This document shows, one piece after another, positions 5,089 to 11,647 of a DNA stretch of 11,647 nucleotides (position 1 is its first letter; every line of letters begins with the position of its first letter). A program made the translations under genes and the position numbers. The notes below the pieces were generated by a model. That model saw nothing but the letters and a program-made list of their open reading frames with translations, was not told the origin of the DNA and did not search any database. Source of the stretch: Syntrophaceae bacterium (GTDB lineage: Bacteria > Desulfobacterota > Syntrophia > Syntrophales > UBA2185); contig JAFNGM010000192.1 of NCBI GenBank assembly GCA_017885225.1, positions 9,471 through 21,117 of the forward strand, written 5' to 3'.

Positions 5089-7800
5089 CTACAATTTCCT
5101 CTCCACCTTTTCAGTGATGTATGCTTCGATGATATCACCTGTTCTGATATCATTAAAGCCCTCAATGCCAATGCCGCATTCAAATCCTTCAGTTATCTCT
5201 TTGACGTCGTCTTTAAACCGCCTAAGGGAGAGTACCTTGCTGTCATAGATCAATACGCCATCTCTCACCAATCGGAGATTGGCGCTCCTCGTGATCTTGC
5301 CATACGTTACATAGCTGCCGGCAATAGTTCCGATTTTGGGAACTTTGAAAAGTTCCCGTACTTCCGCTCGACCGATGTCAATTTCTTTATACACAGGTTC
5401 AAGAAGTCCTTCCATGGCAGCTTTCATATCTGCAATGACGTCATATATGATGTCGTATAATTTAATTTCGATGCCTTCCTGCTCAGCAATGTCCACTACT
5501 CTGGCATCCGGTCGGACATTAAACCCTATGATAACGGCGTTGGAGGCCGAGGCGAGGAGCACATCGGTTTCTGTGATAGTACCTGTGGAACTGTGAATGA
5601 TTTTCACTTTTATATCCTGTGTGCCGAGTTTGGTTAAGGCATCAATCAATGCTTCAATGGATCCCTGTACATCTCCTTTTATGATGACATTAAGTTCCTT
5701 AACCCCCTCTTTAATTTTTTCATACAATTGCTCAAGGGTGATTTTTGATGATTTGGTAAGTTCCCGTTCCCGTTCTTTTCTAATCCAGTATTCTCCAATA
5801 TTGCGAGCCTTCTTTTCATCCTCCACACATATAAATTCTGCACTTACCTGGGGGACTTTTGAAAATCCGATTACCTCGACCGGCATAGACGGGCCAGCCT
5901 CTTTCACACGCGCTCCCTGATCGTTAATCAATGCTCTGGCCTTGCCAAATTCTGTTTTAGAGACAAAGGCGTCCCCCTCCCTCAGGGTACCTTCCTGGAT
6001 CAACACTGTCGCCACAGGCCCGCGGCCGCGATCAAGTTTCGCTTCAATAATAATACCCCGGGCAGATCGGATTGGATCGGCGCGTAAATCCATAACATCA
6101 GCTTGTAGAAGGATCATTTCCAAGAGAGCTTCAATACCTTCCTTTTTCTTGGCTGATACTTCACAGTATATTGTTTCTCCACCCCATTCTTCCGATAAGA
6201 GGTTATAGTCAGTTAAAACTTGTTTAATTTTTCCCGGATCAGCTCCCGGTTTGTCAATCTTATTGATGGCAACGATAATGGGGACTTCTGCTACCCGTGC
6301 GTGGTTAATAGCCTCTATGGTTTGATCCTTTACCCCGTCATCAGCTGCGACAACGAGTACCACAATATCTGTTACATGAGCTCCTCTTGCTCTCATGGCA
6401 GTGAATGCTTCATGACCGGGAGTGTCAAGAAACACTATATCTCTGTCTTTTATGTGGACATGATATGCTCCTATCGCCTGAGTAATACCGCCTACTTCAC
6501 CGGCTATCACATTTGTCTGTCTTATGGCGTCTAAAAGAGACGTTTTCCCGTGATCAACATGTCCCATAATAGTTACCACAGGCGCCCTCGTTTTCAGGTT
6601 TTCTGAAGCAGAGTCTACTTTTTGAAGGGATTCATCATATTCAGCACCGACCAGTTCAATCTGGTATCCGAATTCTCCGGCAATAAGAGTCGCAGCATCA
6701 CAATCAATAGCCTGGTTTATAGTAACCATCAAACCCAGTCCAATGAGTTTATTAATAACTTCATTTGCTTTAACCCCCATTTTTTTTGCAAGCTCGCCCA
6801 CGGTTATTACTTCGCCCACTTTTATTCTCCTTTTTATTGCTTTTGGTATCGTAATTACCGTTTTTTTCATTTTTGTCGTGACAGGCCTCTTTCCCTCCTT
6901 CCATTTAATAATCCTCTCTTCTCTCTCTAAAACTTCACGCCTGTCTTTTTTATCGACGAGCTTTTTGATGAAAGCCTTTTTCCTCGCCGAAGGCAGTTCT
7001 TCCATCACCACTTCTACTGGCTTTTTTCCCTTTATTTTAGGCTTTTCTGGTTCCCACTTGGCCGGTTTTTCGACTGCTTTAGGTGGGGTAATTTCCTTGA
7101 CGATCTTCAGTTCGGGCTTTTTGGGGATATCTTTCCTGACCTCGATAATGGGTTCTTTGGGGACCTGAGGGGTTACTACCTCTTTCTTCACTTCTTTTTT
7201 CGGGGCCTCTTTTGCTTCTGTCGGCGGTGCTGGAGGAGGTTCAACCGGCAGCGCCGGCTGCTTTTCCACAGGTTCCAGTTTCTTTTTTGGTTTTTTGGGA
7301 ATTTCTTCAACTACCGCTGGTTTTTTCGGGATTTCTGCCCCCACTTCAACAGGGGTTTCCGTCGGTTTTGCAGCATCAATCGGTGCAGCTTCTTTTGGAG
7401 CAATCTTGGGGGGTGCTGTTTCAACCGGGACAGCAGCTTTAGGTTGTACTTCCTTGGGGACGGCTTTCTCTTTTTTTACGTCTTTCGCCACGATTTTTTC
7501 AATTTTCTCTTCATCAGGCGTGGTCGTAATTTCTGCCTGAACAGGTGAAGGCTCATGCTTTACTTCTTCGACAACAGGACGCACAGCCCGTCTTCTGATG
7601 ACGGTAGACTTTATTCTTTGCTCAACCATTTCACGGGATTCACCTAATTGAAATTCTATTCTGACTTTTTCCACATCGTTGTCCTCAAGGCCGCTCGACG
7701 GGGACTTTACAGCAATGCCAAGCTTTTCCAAGCGAGAGATAAGCTCCTTGTTATCGATGCCTAACTCTTTGGCCAACTCGTACACTCTTTTTTTAGTCAT
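5089..7800 (-). CDS. infB: Translation initiation factor IF-2
   Basis: GTPase that places initiator fMet-tRNA on the 30S subunit and promotes subunit joining. The product is 903 residues, similar in length to the long IF2 of E. coli (890). Domains: an IF2_N helix bundle at about 1-50 (MTKKRVYELAKELGI), a long Pro/Lys/Glu/Ala-rich linker at about 55-300, a second IF2_N-like bundle at about 325-382, then the GTPase domain with G1 GHVDHGKT (413-420), G3 DTPGHE (459-464), G4 NKID (513-516) and G5 SAK (549-551). Domains II-IV follow, with the GDVQGSIEAL block and the tRNA-binding C-terminal domain rich in conserved FECGIGIEGFNDI. ATG at 7800 is set by GAGGGG seven bases upstream. It lies 57 bases after nusA. 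All catalytic motifs are intact. Confidence 0.98.
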   Translation of the reverse strand: MTKKRVYELAKELGIDNKELISRLEKLGIAVKSPSSGLEDNDVEKVRIEFQLGESREMVEQRIKSTVIRRRAVRPVVEEVKHEPSPVQAEITTTPDEEKIEKIVAKDVKKEKAVPKEVQPKAAVPVETAPPKIAPKEAAPIDAAKPTETPVEVGAEIPKKPAVVEEIPKKPKKKLEPVEKQPALPVEPPPAPPTEAKEAPKKEVKKEVVTPQVPKEPIIEVRKDIPKKPELKIVKEITPPKAVEKPAKWEPEKPKIKGKKPVEVVMEELPSARKKAFIKKLVDKKDRREVLEREERIIKWKEGKRPVTTKMKKTVITIPKAIKRRIKVGEVITVGELAKKMGVKANEVINKLIGLGLMVTINQAIDCDAATLIAGEFGYQIELVGAEYDESLQKVDSASENLKTRAPVVTIMGHVDHGKTSLLDAIRQTNVIAGEVGGITQAIGAYHVHIKDRDIVFLDTPGHEAFTAMRARGAHVTDIVVLVVAADDGVKDQTIEAINHARVAEVPIIVAINKIDKPGADPGKIKQVLTDYNLLSEEWGGETIYCEVSAKKKEGIEALLEMILLQADVMDLRADPIRSARGIIIEAKLDRGRGPVATVLIQEGTLREGDAFVSKTEFGKARALINDQGARVKEAGPSMPVEVIGFSKVPQVSAEFICVEDEKKARNIGEYWIRKERERELTKSSKITLEQLYEKIKEGVKELNVIIKGDVQGSIEALIDALTKLGTQDIKVKIIHSSTGTITETDVLLASASNAVIIGFNVRPDARVVDIAEQEGIEIKLYDIIYDVIADMKAAMEGLLEPVYKEIDIGRAEVRELFKVPKIGTIAGSYVTYGKITRSANLRLVRDGVLIYDSKVLSLRRFKDDVKEITEGFECGIGIEGFNDIRTGDIIEAYITEKVERKL

Positions 7801-7857
7801 TCTTGAACCCCTCGTATATAGTTGTAATAAATTTCTGTAAAAAAGGACCTTCGATCA

Positions 7858-9141
7858 TTATGTAAAACTTTTCGCGCCCGATTCAGTTGATTTTTTCCCA
7901 CTTGCCTCTTCCATGAGTCTGACTGCCGCTTCAATCCATTGCGATGCACTTTTTTCTCCCACTCCCTGAATCGAGGAGAGCATCTCGATATCAGTTGCGG
8001 CAATCATGGCGACACTTTTAAATCCTTCACCGTACAGTCTTTCCGCCATAGCCTCGCCAACACCGGGAATTTTCATGAGTGATTTATGCCCTTCTTCCTC
8101 TTGTGATGAAGCCATGGATTCACTCTTCACGTCAATCTTCCAGCCAGTTAATTTAACGGCCAGTCTGACATTCTGTCCATTTTTCCCGATTGCTAAAGAA
8201 AGTTGATCGTCCGGAACTATTACTTCCATAGAACGACTTTCTTCATCCATAATAACCCGGTTAACCTTAGCCGGTGAGAGGGCAGAGCACACGTACGCAG
8301 CGTTATCTACAGCGTATGGAACAATGTCAATCTTCTCACCCCGCAATTCCTGTACCACGCTCTGTACCCGGGAACCTCTCATACCAACACAAGCCCCAAC
8401 CGGATCAATGTCTTTATCCTTTGTTCTCACGGAAATTTTAGCGCGTTTCCCCGGTTCTCGTGCTACATTGACAATCTCTATCAGTCCCTCAGCTATCTCA
8501 GGCACCTCCACTTCAAAAAGGGATTTGAGAAAGCCCGGATGCGTTCTGGATAAAATGATTTGCGGACCTTTCGATATCCTCTTTACGTCGCACACATAGG
8601 CCCTCACTCTATCTCCTCGCTTATAGACCTCTCGATAAATCTGCTCCGATGTGGGTATTACACCTTCAGCGCGGCCTATGTTCACGATAATATTCCCGCC
8701 GTCGAATCTTTGTACAAAACCGTTGATAAGTTCCCCTTTTTTATCCTTGTATTCTTCATATACATTATCACGTTCCGCATCCTTAACCTTTTGAATAATT
8801 ATCTGTTTGGCCGTCTGAACGGCAATTCTACCAAAGGTGCTGGTCTCTATTTTCATACCAAGACTGTCTCCCCGTTGCGCCTCTTCATCTAAATTTCGTC
8901 GGGCCTGTTCAAGAGAAACCTGCATATCAGGATCCAGTACTTTATCCACGACTTTCTTGAACTGAAACACCTCGATTTCTCCTGCTTCCTCATTATAACG
9001 GGCTTCGATATCCACGTGGGTACCAAGTTTTTTCCTTGCAGCGGTGAGCATGGCGGTTTCCAACGCCTCTATAATAACACCTTTGTCTATACCTCTATCC
9101 TTACCCATCTGTTCAATCAGACGTTTAAGTTCTGGTAACAT
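7858..9141 (-). CDS. nusA: Transcription termination/antitermination factor NusA
   Basis: RNA polymerase-binding elongation factor that modulates pausing, termination and rRNA antitermination. The product is 427 residues. Visible order: N-terminal RNAP-binding domain (about 1-125), S1 domain (about 135-200, GELINGFVQRFDGGNIIVNI), KH1 with GMRG at 253-256, KH2 with IGKNGQ at 318-323, then helix-hairpin-helix units IPGVGEAMAERL (358-369) and IQGVGEKSA (391-399). It therefore has one compact HhH C-terminal module rather than the two acidic repeats of E. coli NusA (495 residues). ATG at 9141 is preceded by GGAGG with a seven-base gap. It lies between rimP and infB as usual; no ylxR-type gene separates it from infB. 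NusA regulates its own operon in E. coli, relevant to the terminator upstream of rimP. Confidence 0.98.
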   Translation of the reverse strand: MLPELKRLIEQMGKDRGIDKGVIIEALETAMLTAARKKLGTHVDIEARYNEEAGEIEVFQFKKVVDKVLDPDMQVSLEQARRNLDEEAQRGDSLGMKIETSTFGRIAVQTAKQIIIQKVKDAERDNVYEEYKDKKGELINGFVQRFDGGNIIVNIGRAEGVIPTSEQIYREVYKRGDRVRAYVCDVKRISKGPQIILSRTHPGFLKSLFEVEVPEIAEGLIEIVNVAREPGKRAKISVRTKDKDIDPVGACVGMRGSRVQSVVQELRGEKIDIVPYAVDNAAYVCSALSPAKVNRVIMDEESRSMEVIVPDDQLSLAIGKNGQNVRLAVKLTGWKIDVKSESMASSQEEEGHKSLMKIPGVGEAMAERLYGEGFKSVAMIAATDIEMLSSIQGVGEKSASQWIEAAVRLMEEASGKKSTESGAKSFT

Positions 9142-9173
9142 TTACAATCCTCCATAATTTTTCAGAATTGAAG

Positions 9174-9196
9174 CCATACTAAAAATTGCAGTATGG
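9174..9196 (-). other. Intercistronic inverted repeat between rimP and nusA
   Basis: Directly after the rimP TGA the minus strand reads CCATACT, a nine-base loop, and AGTATGG: a perfect 7-bp stem. It is not followed by a T-tract, so it is not a clear terminator. The 5' arm's CCATA is also complementary to TATGG overlapping the nusA Shine-Dalgarno (TATGGAGG), so alternative pairing that masks the nusA start is conceivable. Confidence 0.5.
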
Positions 9197-9676
9197 TCAG
9201 AATTCATACTCGAGACGTGCCTTCATTACAACATCCTTGGGTATGCGATAAGCCCTTCCCGAGATATCGATAATCAGAATCTTCTTTCCGTTTTCATCCA
9301 GATAATCGATTAATTTTCCCCGGAAATTCTTTATGCCTTCTATCTTTTCGTCCACTCTGATATGGACCTTATGCCCTAAGTATTTAATAAAATCCTTGTC
9401 GCGCGTAAGTGGTCGATCAAGACCAGGAGAAGATACTTCAAGGGTGTAAGGGCCGGGAGGGACATCATGAACATCAAGGAGATCGCCTGCTTGCTTGCTA
9501 ATTTCAGAACAATCGTTTATAGTTACACCGCTATCCTTATCAACGTATATTCTTACCAGCCAGCGGGATTTCATTTTCAGGCATTCAATGTCAATCAGTT
9601 CCATATTTTCTGATTCGAGTAAGGGCTCAATGAGCCTTCGCATCTCTTCTTGGTATGTGTGTGTCGAATCCGTCAT
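9197..9676 (-). CDS. rimP: Ribosome maturation factor RimP
   Basis: Assists early 30S subunit assembly, in the cytoplasm. The product is 159 residues from the ATG at 9676, normal for the family (about 150). The N-terminal alpha/beta domain contains the MELIDIECLKMKSRWLVRIYVD segment and NDCSEISKQAGDLLD; the hallmark motif EVSSPGLDRPLTRDKDF lies near residues 80-96, followed by the SH3-like C-terminal domain. An in-frame ATG at 9730 would add 18 residues, but that stretch would translate the terminator hairpin and T-tract and does not resemble RimP. The Shine-Dalgarno is modest: AGAAGG 13 bases away. It is the first protein gene after the tRNA and precedes nusA by 55 bases. Confidence 0.95.
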   Translation of the reverse strand: MTDSTHTYQEEMRRLIEPLLESENMELIDIECLKMKSRWLVRIYVDKDSGVTINDCSEISKQAGDLLDVHDVPPGPYTLEVSSPGLDRPLTRDKDFIKYLGHKVHIRVDEKIEGIKNFRGKLIDYLDENGKKILIIDISGRAYRIPKDVVMKARLEYEF

Positions 9677-9698
9677 CTTCTTTTTTATGCCTTCTCGG

Positions 9699-9724
9699 AA
9701 AAAAAAAGTGGGCATTTGCCCACT
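9699..9724 (-). terminator. Intrinsic terminator in the leader upstream of rimP
   Basis: The minus strand forms AGTGGGC - AAAT - GCCCACT (9724-9707), a perfect 7-bp, GC-rich stem with a four-base loop, followed immediately by a T-run (nine T, 9707-9699, the first pairing in the stem). It lies about 100 bases after the tRNA 3' end and about 22 bases upstream of the rimP start codon. It should end most tRNA transcripts and, unless read through, limit expression of rimP-nusA-infB. Tracts of A on the other strand make it asymmetric, favouring the minus direction. Confidence 0.85.
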
Positions 9725-9755
9725 CATCAATTACGTACAAGATGATTTTCGGAAA

Positions 9756-9772
9756 GTTTCTAACATAGAAAC
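9756..9772. repeat. Perfect inverted repeat in the tRNA-rimP leader
   Basis: GTTTCTA - ACA - TAGAAAC on the plus strand: a 7-bp dyad with a three-base centre. It lies between the tRNA and the rimP terminator, about 32 bases before the terminator stem. As RNA it would be an AT-rich hairpin; as DNA it could be an operator. No regulator is identifiable. Confidence 0.5.
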
Positions 9773-9827
9773 ATTTCGATTGCAAGAGAAAATATGGGGT
9801 TTAGAAGGGGAGACGGTGTTAAAAAGT

Positions 9828-9902
9828 TGGAGCGGGCGATGGGAGTTGAACCCACGACGTTCAGCTTGGGAAGCTGACATTCTACCGCTGAATTACGCCC
9901 GC
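9828..9902 (-). tRNA. tRNA-Gly, anticodon CCC (reads GGG)
   Basis: A complete cloverleaf can be folded on the minus strand: acceptor GCGGGCG/CGCCCGC (7 bp), TA at positions 8-9, D arm ATTC-AGCGGTA-GAAT, anticodon arm TCAGC-TTCCCAA-GCTGA with CCC at plus-strand 9868-9870, a five-base variable loop, and T arm GTGGG-TTCAACT-CCCAT. The discriminator base is T, as in other bacterial glycine tRNAs, and CCA is encoded (9830-9828). Total 75 bases with CCA. A promoter lies about 50 bases upstream, overlapping the end of hisD. Its place ahead of rimP corresponds to that of initiator tRNA gene metY in E. coli. As this tRNA and the operon mRNA appear to share a transcript, 3' processing by RNases would separate them. 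Confidence 0.96.
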
Positions 9903-9950
9903 TCAGAATAGGTCTTCAGAATACAGATAAATATTAGAGGAGCACGGAGC

Positions 9951-9978
9951 ATCTTAAACATCAAGGATTTTTTGTCAA
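9951..9978 (-). promoter_or_regulatory. Sigma70-like promoter for tRNA-Gly and the rimP operon
   Basis: On the minus strand a perfect -35 box TTGACA (9978-9973) overlaps the hisD stop codon; 16 bases later comes TAAGAT (9956-9951), four of six matches to TATAAT. The predicted start is near 9945, about 42 bases before the mature tRNA. The bases after the -10 box are GC-rich (GCTCCGTGC), as at stable-RNA promoters under stringent control. No hisD terminator is seen, so read-through from murA-hisD may also contribute. Confidence 0.65.
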
Positions 9979-11273
9979 GATTTTTTTCTCGATAACCTTT
10001 TCTCGATAGACCTGCCATGCGCTTCAAGTCCTTCCATCTCTGCAAAGCGTGCTGCCTGTTTCCCGTATTTATTGAGGGATTTTTTGGAAAAAGAAAGCAC
10101 ACTGCTCCTCTTCAAAAAGTCATAAACCCCCAGAGGGGAAGAGAACCTTGCCGTACCACCTGTCGGAAGAATATGGTTTGGCCCGGCGATGTAATCTCCG
10201 ATAGTTTCCGGAGTGTTATGTCCCATGAAAACAGCGCCGGCATGTTTTATTTTAGAGAGAAGTTTCCGTGGATTTCTTACCATGAGCTCAAGATGTTCTG
10301 GGGCGAAACGGTTCGCTATGGCAATGGCCTCATCAATATCCTTGGTTATAAAAATAGCGCCGAAGTCTTTTAAAGAACGTTTCACAATAGATTTTCTTTT
10401 CAGGCCGAGTAATTGATGCTTCACTTCGGAGGCTACTTCATTCGCCAAAGTTTCATTGGGGGTCAGGCACACGGCACTGGACATTTCATCATGCTCCGCC
10501 TGGGCCAAAAGATCGGCAGCGACGAAAGAAGCCTCAGCGGTTTTATCTGCGATGATGAGAACCTCACTGGGGCCCGCGATCATATCAATAGCCACCTGAC
10601 CGTACACTAATTTTTTTGCCGCAGCGACGTACGCATTGCCCGGTCCCACTATCTTATCCACTTTGGGTATCGTTTCGGTGCCATAAGCCAAGGCGGCTAT
10701 GGACTGGGCGCCGCCAATCTTGAATATCTGTGTAACACCACACAGTTTTGCAGCAGCGGCTATGAGGGGATTTACTTTTCCTCCCTTGGAGGGAGTTACA
10801 AGGATAATTTCGGGAACACCGGCAATTCTTGCCGGAACTGCAGCCATGATAACTGTAGAGGGATAGGAAGCAAGACCTCCAGGGGTGTAGATACCGACCT
10901 TCTCCAACGGTACTATGCGCTGCCCAATTTCTATGCCGTCTTCATCCGAATAGAACCAGTCTTCAACGCGTTGCTTTAGATGAAACCGTTCGATTCGCTG
11001 GACAGCAAGTCTCAGAATAGCGAAGTCATCCGCCCGCACCTGTGTGACGGCATCCGCCATTTCCCCGGGAGAAACAACTGCGGTATCGGCATTAAGCGTG
11101 TAGCCGTCTAACTTCTTTGTGTAACCAAAGAGTGCTTCATCCCCCCTTGCAGCAACATCTGCAACGATACCCTTTACAATTGTCCAGATTTTTTCATCAA
11201 ATACCTTGCCACGCTGCGTGATCTGAAAAAACACGTCTTCGAAAATAGCATCCTCTGTATGAATAATTCTCAT
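9975..11273 (-). CDS. hisD: Histidinol dehydrogenase
   Basis: Zinc enzyme that oxidises L-histidinol to L-histidine in two NAD-dependent steps, the last reactions of histidine synthesis. The product is 432 residues (E. coli 434). Zinc ligands and catalytic residues are all present at nearly E. coli numbering: Q258 and H261 in QAEHDE, E326-H327 in FAPEHLEL, D360 in IGDYIAGPNH and H419 in GLEAHGRS. Other family blocks are IYTPGGLASYPSTVIM and KIVGPGNAYVAAAKK. ATG at 11273 is one base after the murA stop; no strong Shine-Dalgarno is seen (AAGGG is about 14 bases upstream), so translation is probably coupled to murA. Its stop codon is embedded in the promoter of the following tRNA. No other his gene is present in the window. 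Confidence 0.98.
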   Translation of the reverse strand: MRIIHTEDAIFEDVFFQITQRGKVFDEKIWTIVKGIVADVAARGDEALFGYTKKLDGYTLNADTAVVSPGEMADAVTQVRADDFAILRLAVQRIERFHLKQRVEDWFYSDEDGIEIGQRIVPLEKVGIYTPGGLASYPSTVIMAAVPARIAGVPEIILVTPSKGGKVNPLIAAAAKLCGVTQIFKIGGAQSIAALAYGTETIPKVDKIVGPGNAYVAAAKKLVYGQVAIDMIAGPSEVLIIADKTAEASFVAADLLAQAEHDEMSSAVCLTPNETLANEVASEVKHQLLGLKRKSIVKRSLKDFGAIFITKDIDEAIAIANRFAPEHLELMVRNPRKLLSKIKHAGAVFMGHNTPETIGDYIAGPNHILPTGGTARFSSPLGVYDFLKRSSVLSFSKKSLNKYGKQAARFAEMEGLEAHGRSIEKRLSRKKS

Positions 11274-11274
11274 A

Positions 11275-11647
<373 letters not shown>

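Noticed and set aside
5336..7540. A series of plus-strand open frames opposite infB (for example 6743-7168 and 5597-5920)
   Set aside because: All are antisense to IF2, whose domains and motifs are intact along the whole stretch; the Lys/Glu/Pro-rich linker naturally leaves the opposite strand free of stops.
7813..7841. TTTACA-17-TATACG, a possible promoter for infB
   Set aside because: The predicted start would fall downstream of the infB Shine-Dalgarno, giving a nearly leaderless message despite an excellent SD; more likely chance in an AT-rich spacer.
9677..9730. N-terminal extension of RimP from ATG at 9730
   Set aside because: It would translate the terminator stem and T-run into unrelated residues; the family N-terminus fits the ATG at 9676.
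9828..9902. tRNA-Gly as an integration (att) site
   Set aside because: No integrase gene and no repeated tRNA 3' end in the window; flanks are the conserved housekeeping order.

Overview
This window is a conserved translation/RNA-metabolism gene cluster from a bacterial chromosome. Every recognisable gene lies on the minus strand, so transcription runs from high to low coordinates. In transcription order: the 3' part of murA, hisD, a tRNA-Gly(CCC) gene, rimP, nusA, infB, a DUF503 (ylxP-like) gene, rbfA, an nrnA-type DHH phosphoesterase gene, truB, rpsO, and pnp, which runs off the low-coordinate edge before its S1 domain. No stretch longer than 300 bases lacks a gene; the longest spacers are about 120-150 bases and are annotated individually. 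I saw no transposase, integrase, CRISPR array, toxin-antitoxin pair or defence gene.

The order tRNA-rimP-nusA-infB-rbfA-truB-rpsO-pnp matches the classical E. coli metY-rimP-nusA-infB-rbfA-truB-rpsO-pnp operon. A glycine tRNA replaces initiator tRNA, and DUF503 and nrnA are added. The extra genes, the murA-hisD pair upstream and the moderate base composition suggest an anaerobic Desulfobacterota (deltaproteobacterial, perhaps Syntrophales-like) genome. That assignment rests on gene order and general protein resemblance and is only moderately certain.

Layout: murA and hisD (11647-9975) are one base apart and form an upstream unit for peptidoglycan precursor and histidine synthesis. A good sigma70-like promoter overlaps the hisD stop codon and points at the tRNA. 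Between the tRNA and rimP lies a 151-base leader with a near-ideal intrinsic terminator just upstream of rimP; this is the most interesting regulatory element here. RimP (30S maturation), NusA (elongation/termination) and IF2 (initiation) follow with 55-57 base spacers. After a 147-base spacer holding octamer repeats, ylxP, rbfA, nrnA and truB form a chain of overlapping genes. rpsO and pnp each have their own spacer and strong Shine-Dalgarno sequence.

Functionally, the cluster combines ribosome assembly (RimP, RbfA, S15), initiation (IF2), transcription control (NusA), tRNA modification (TruB) and RNA decay (PNPase, with NrnA clearing nanoRNAs). I did not find a novel multi-gene system. The points worth a second look are non-coding: the tRNA-linked leader terminator, several intercistronic inverted repeats, a direct repeat in the pnp leader, and 8-base repeats downstream of infB.
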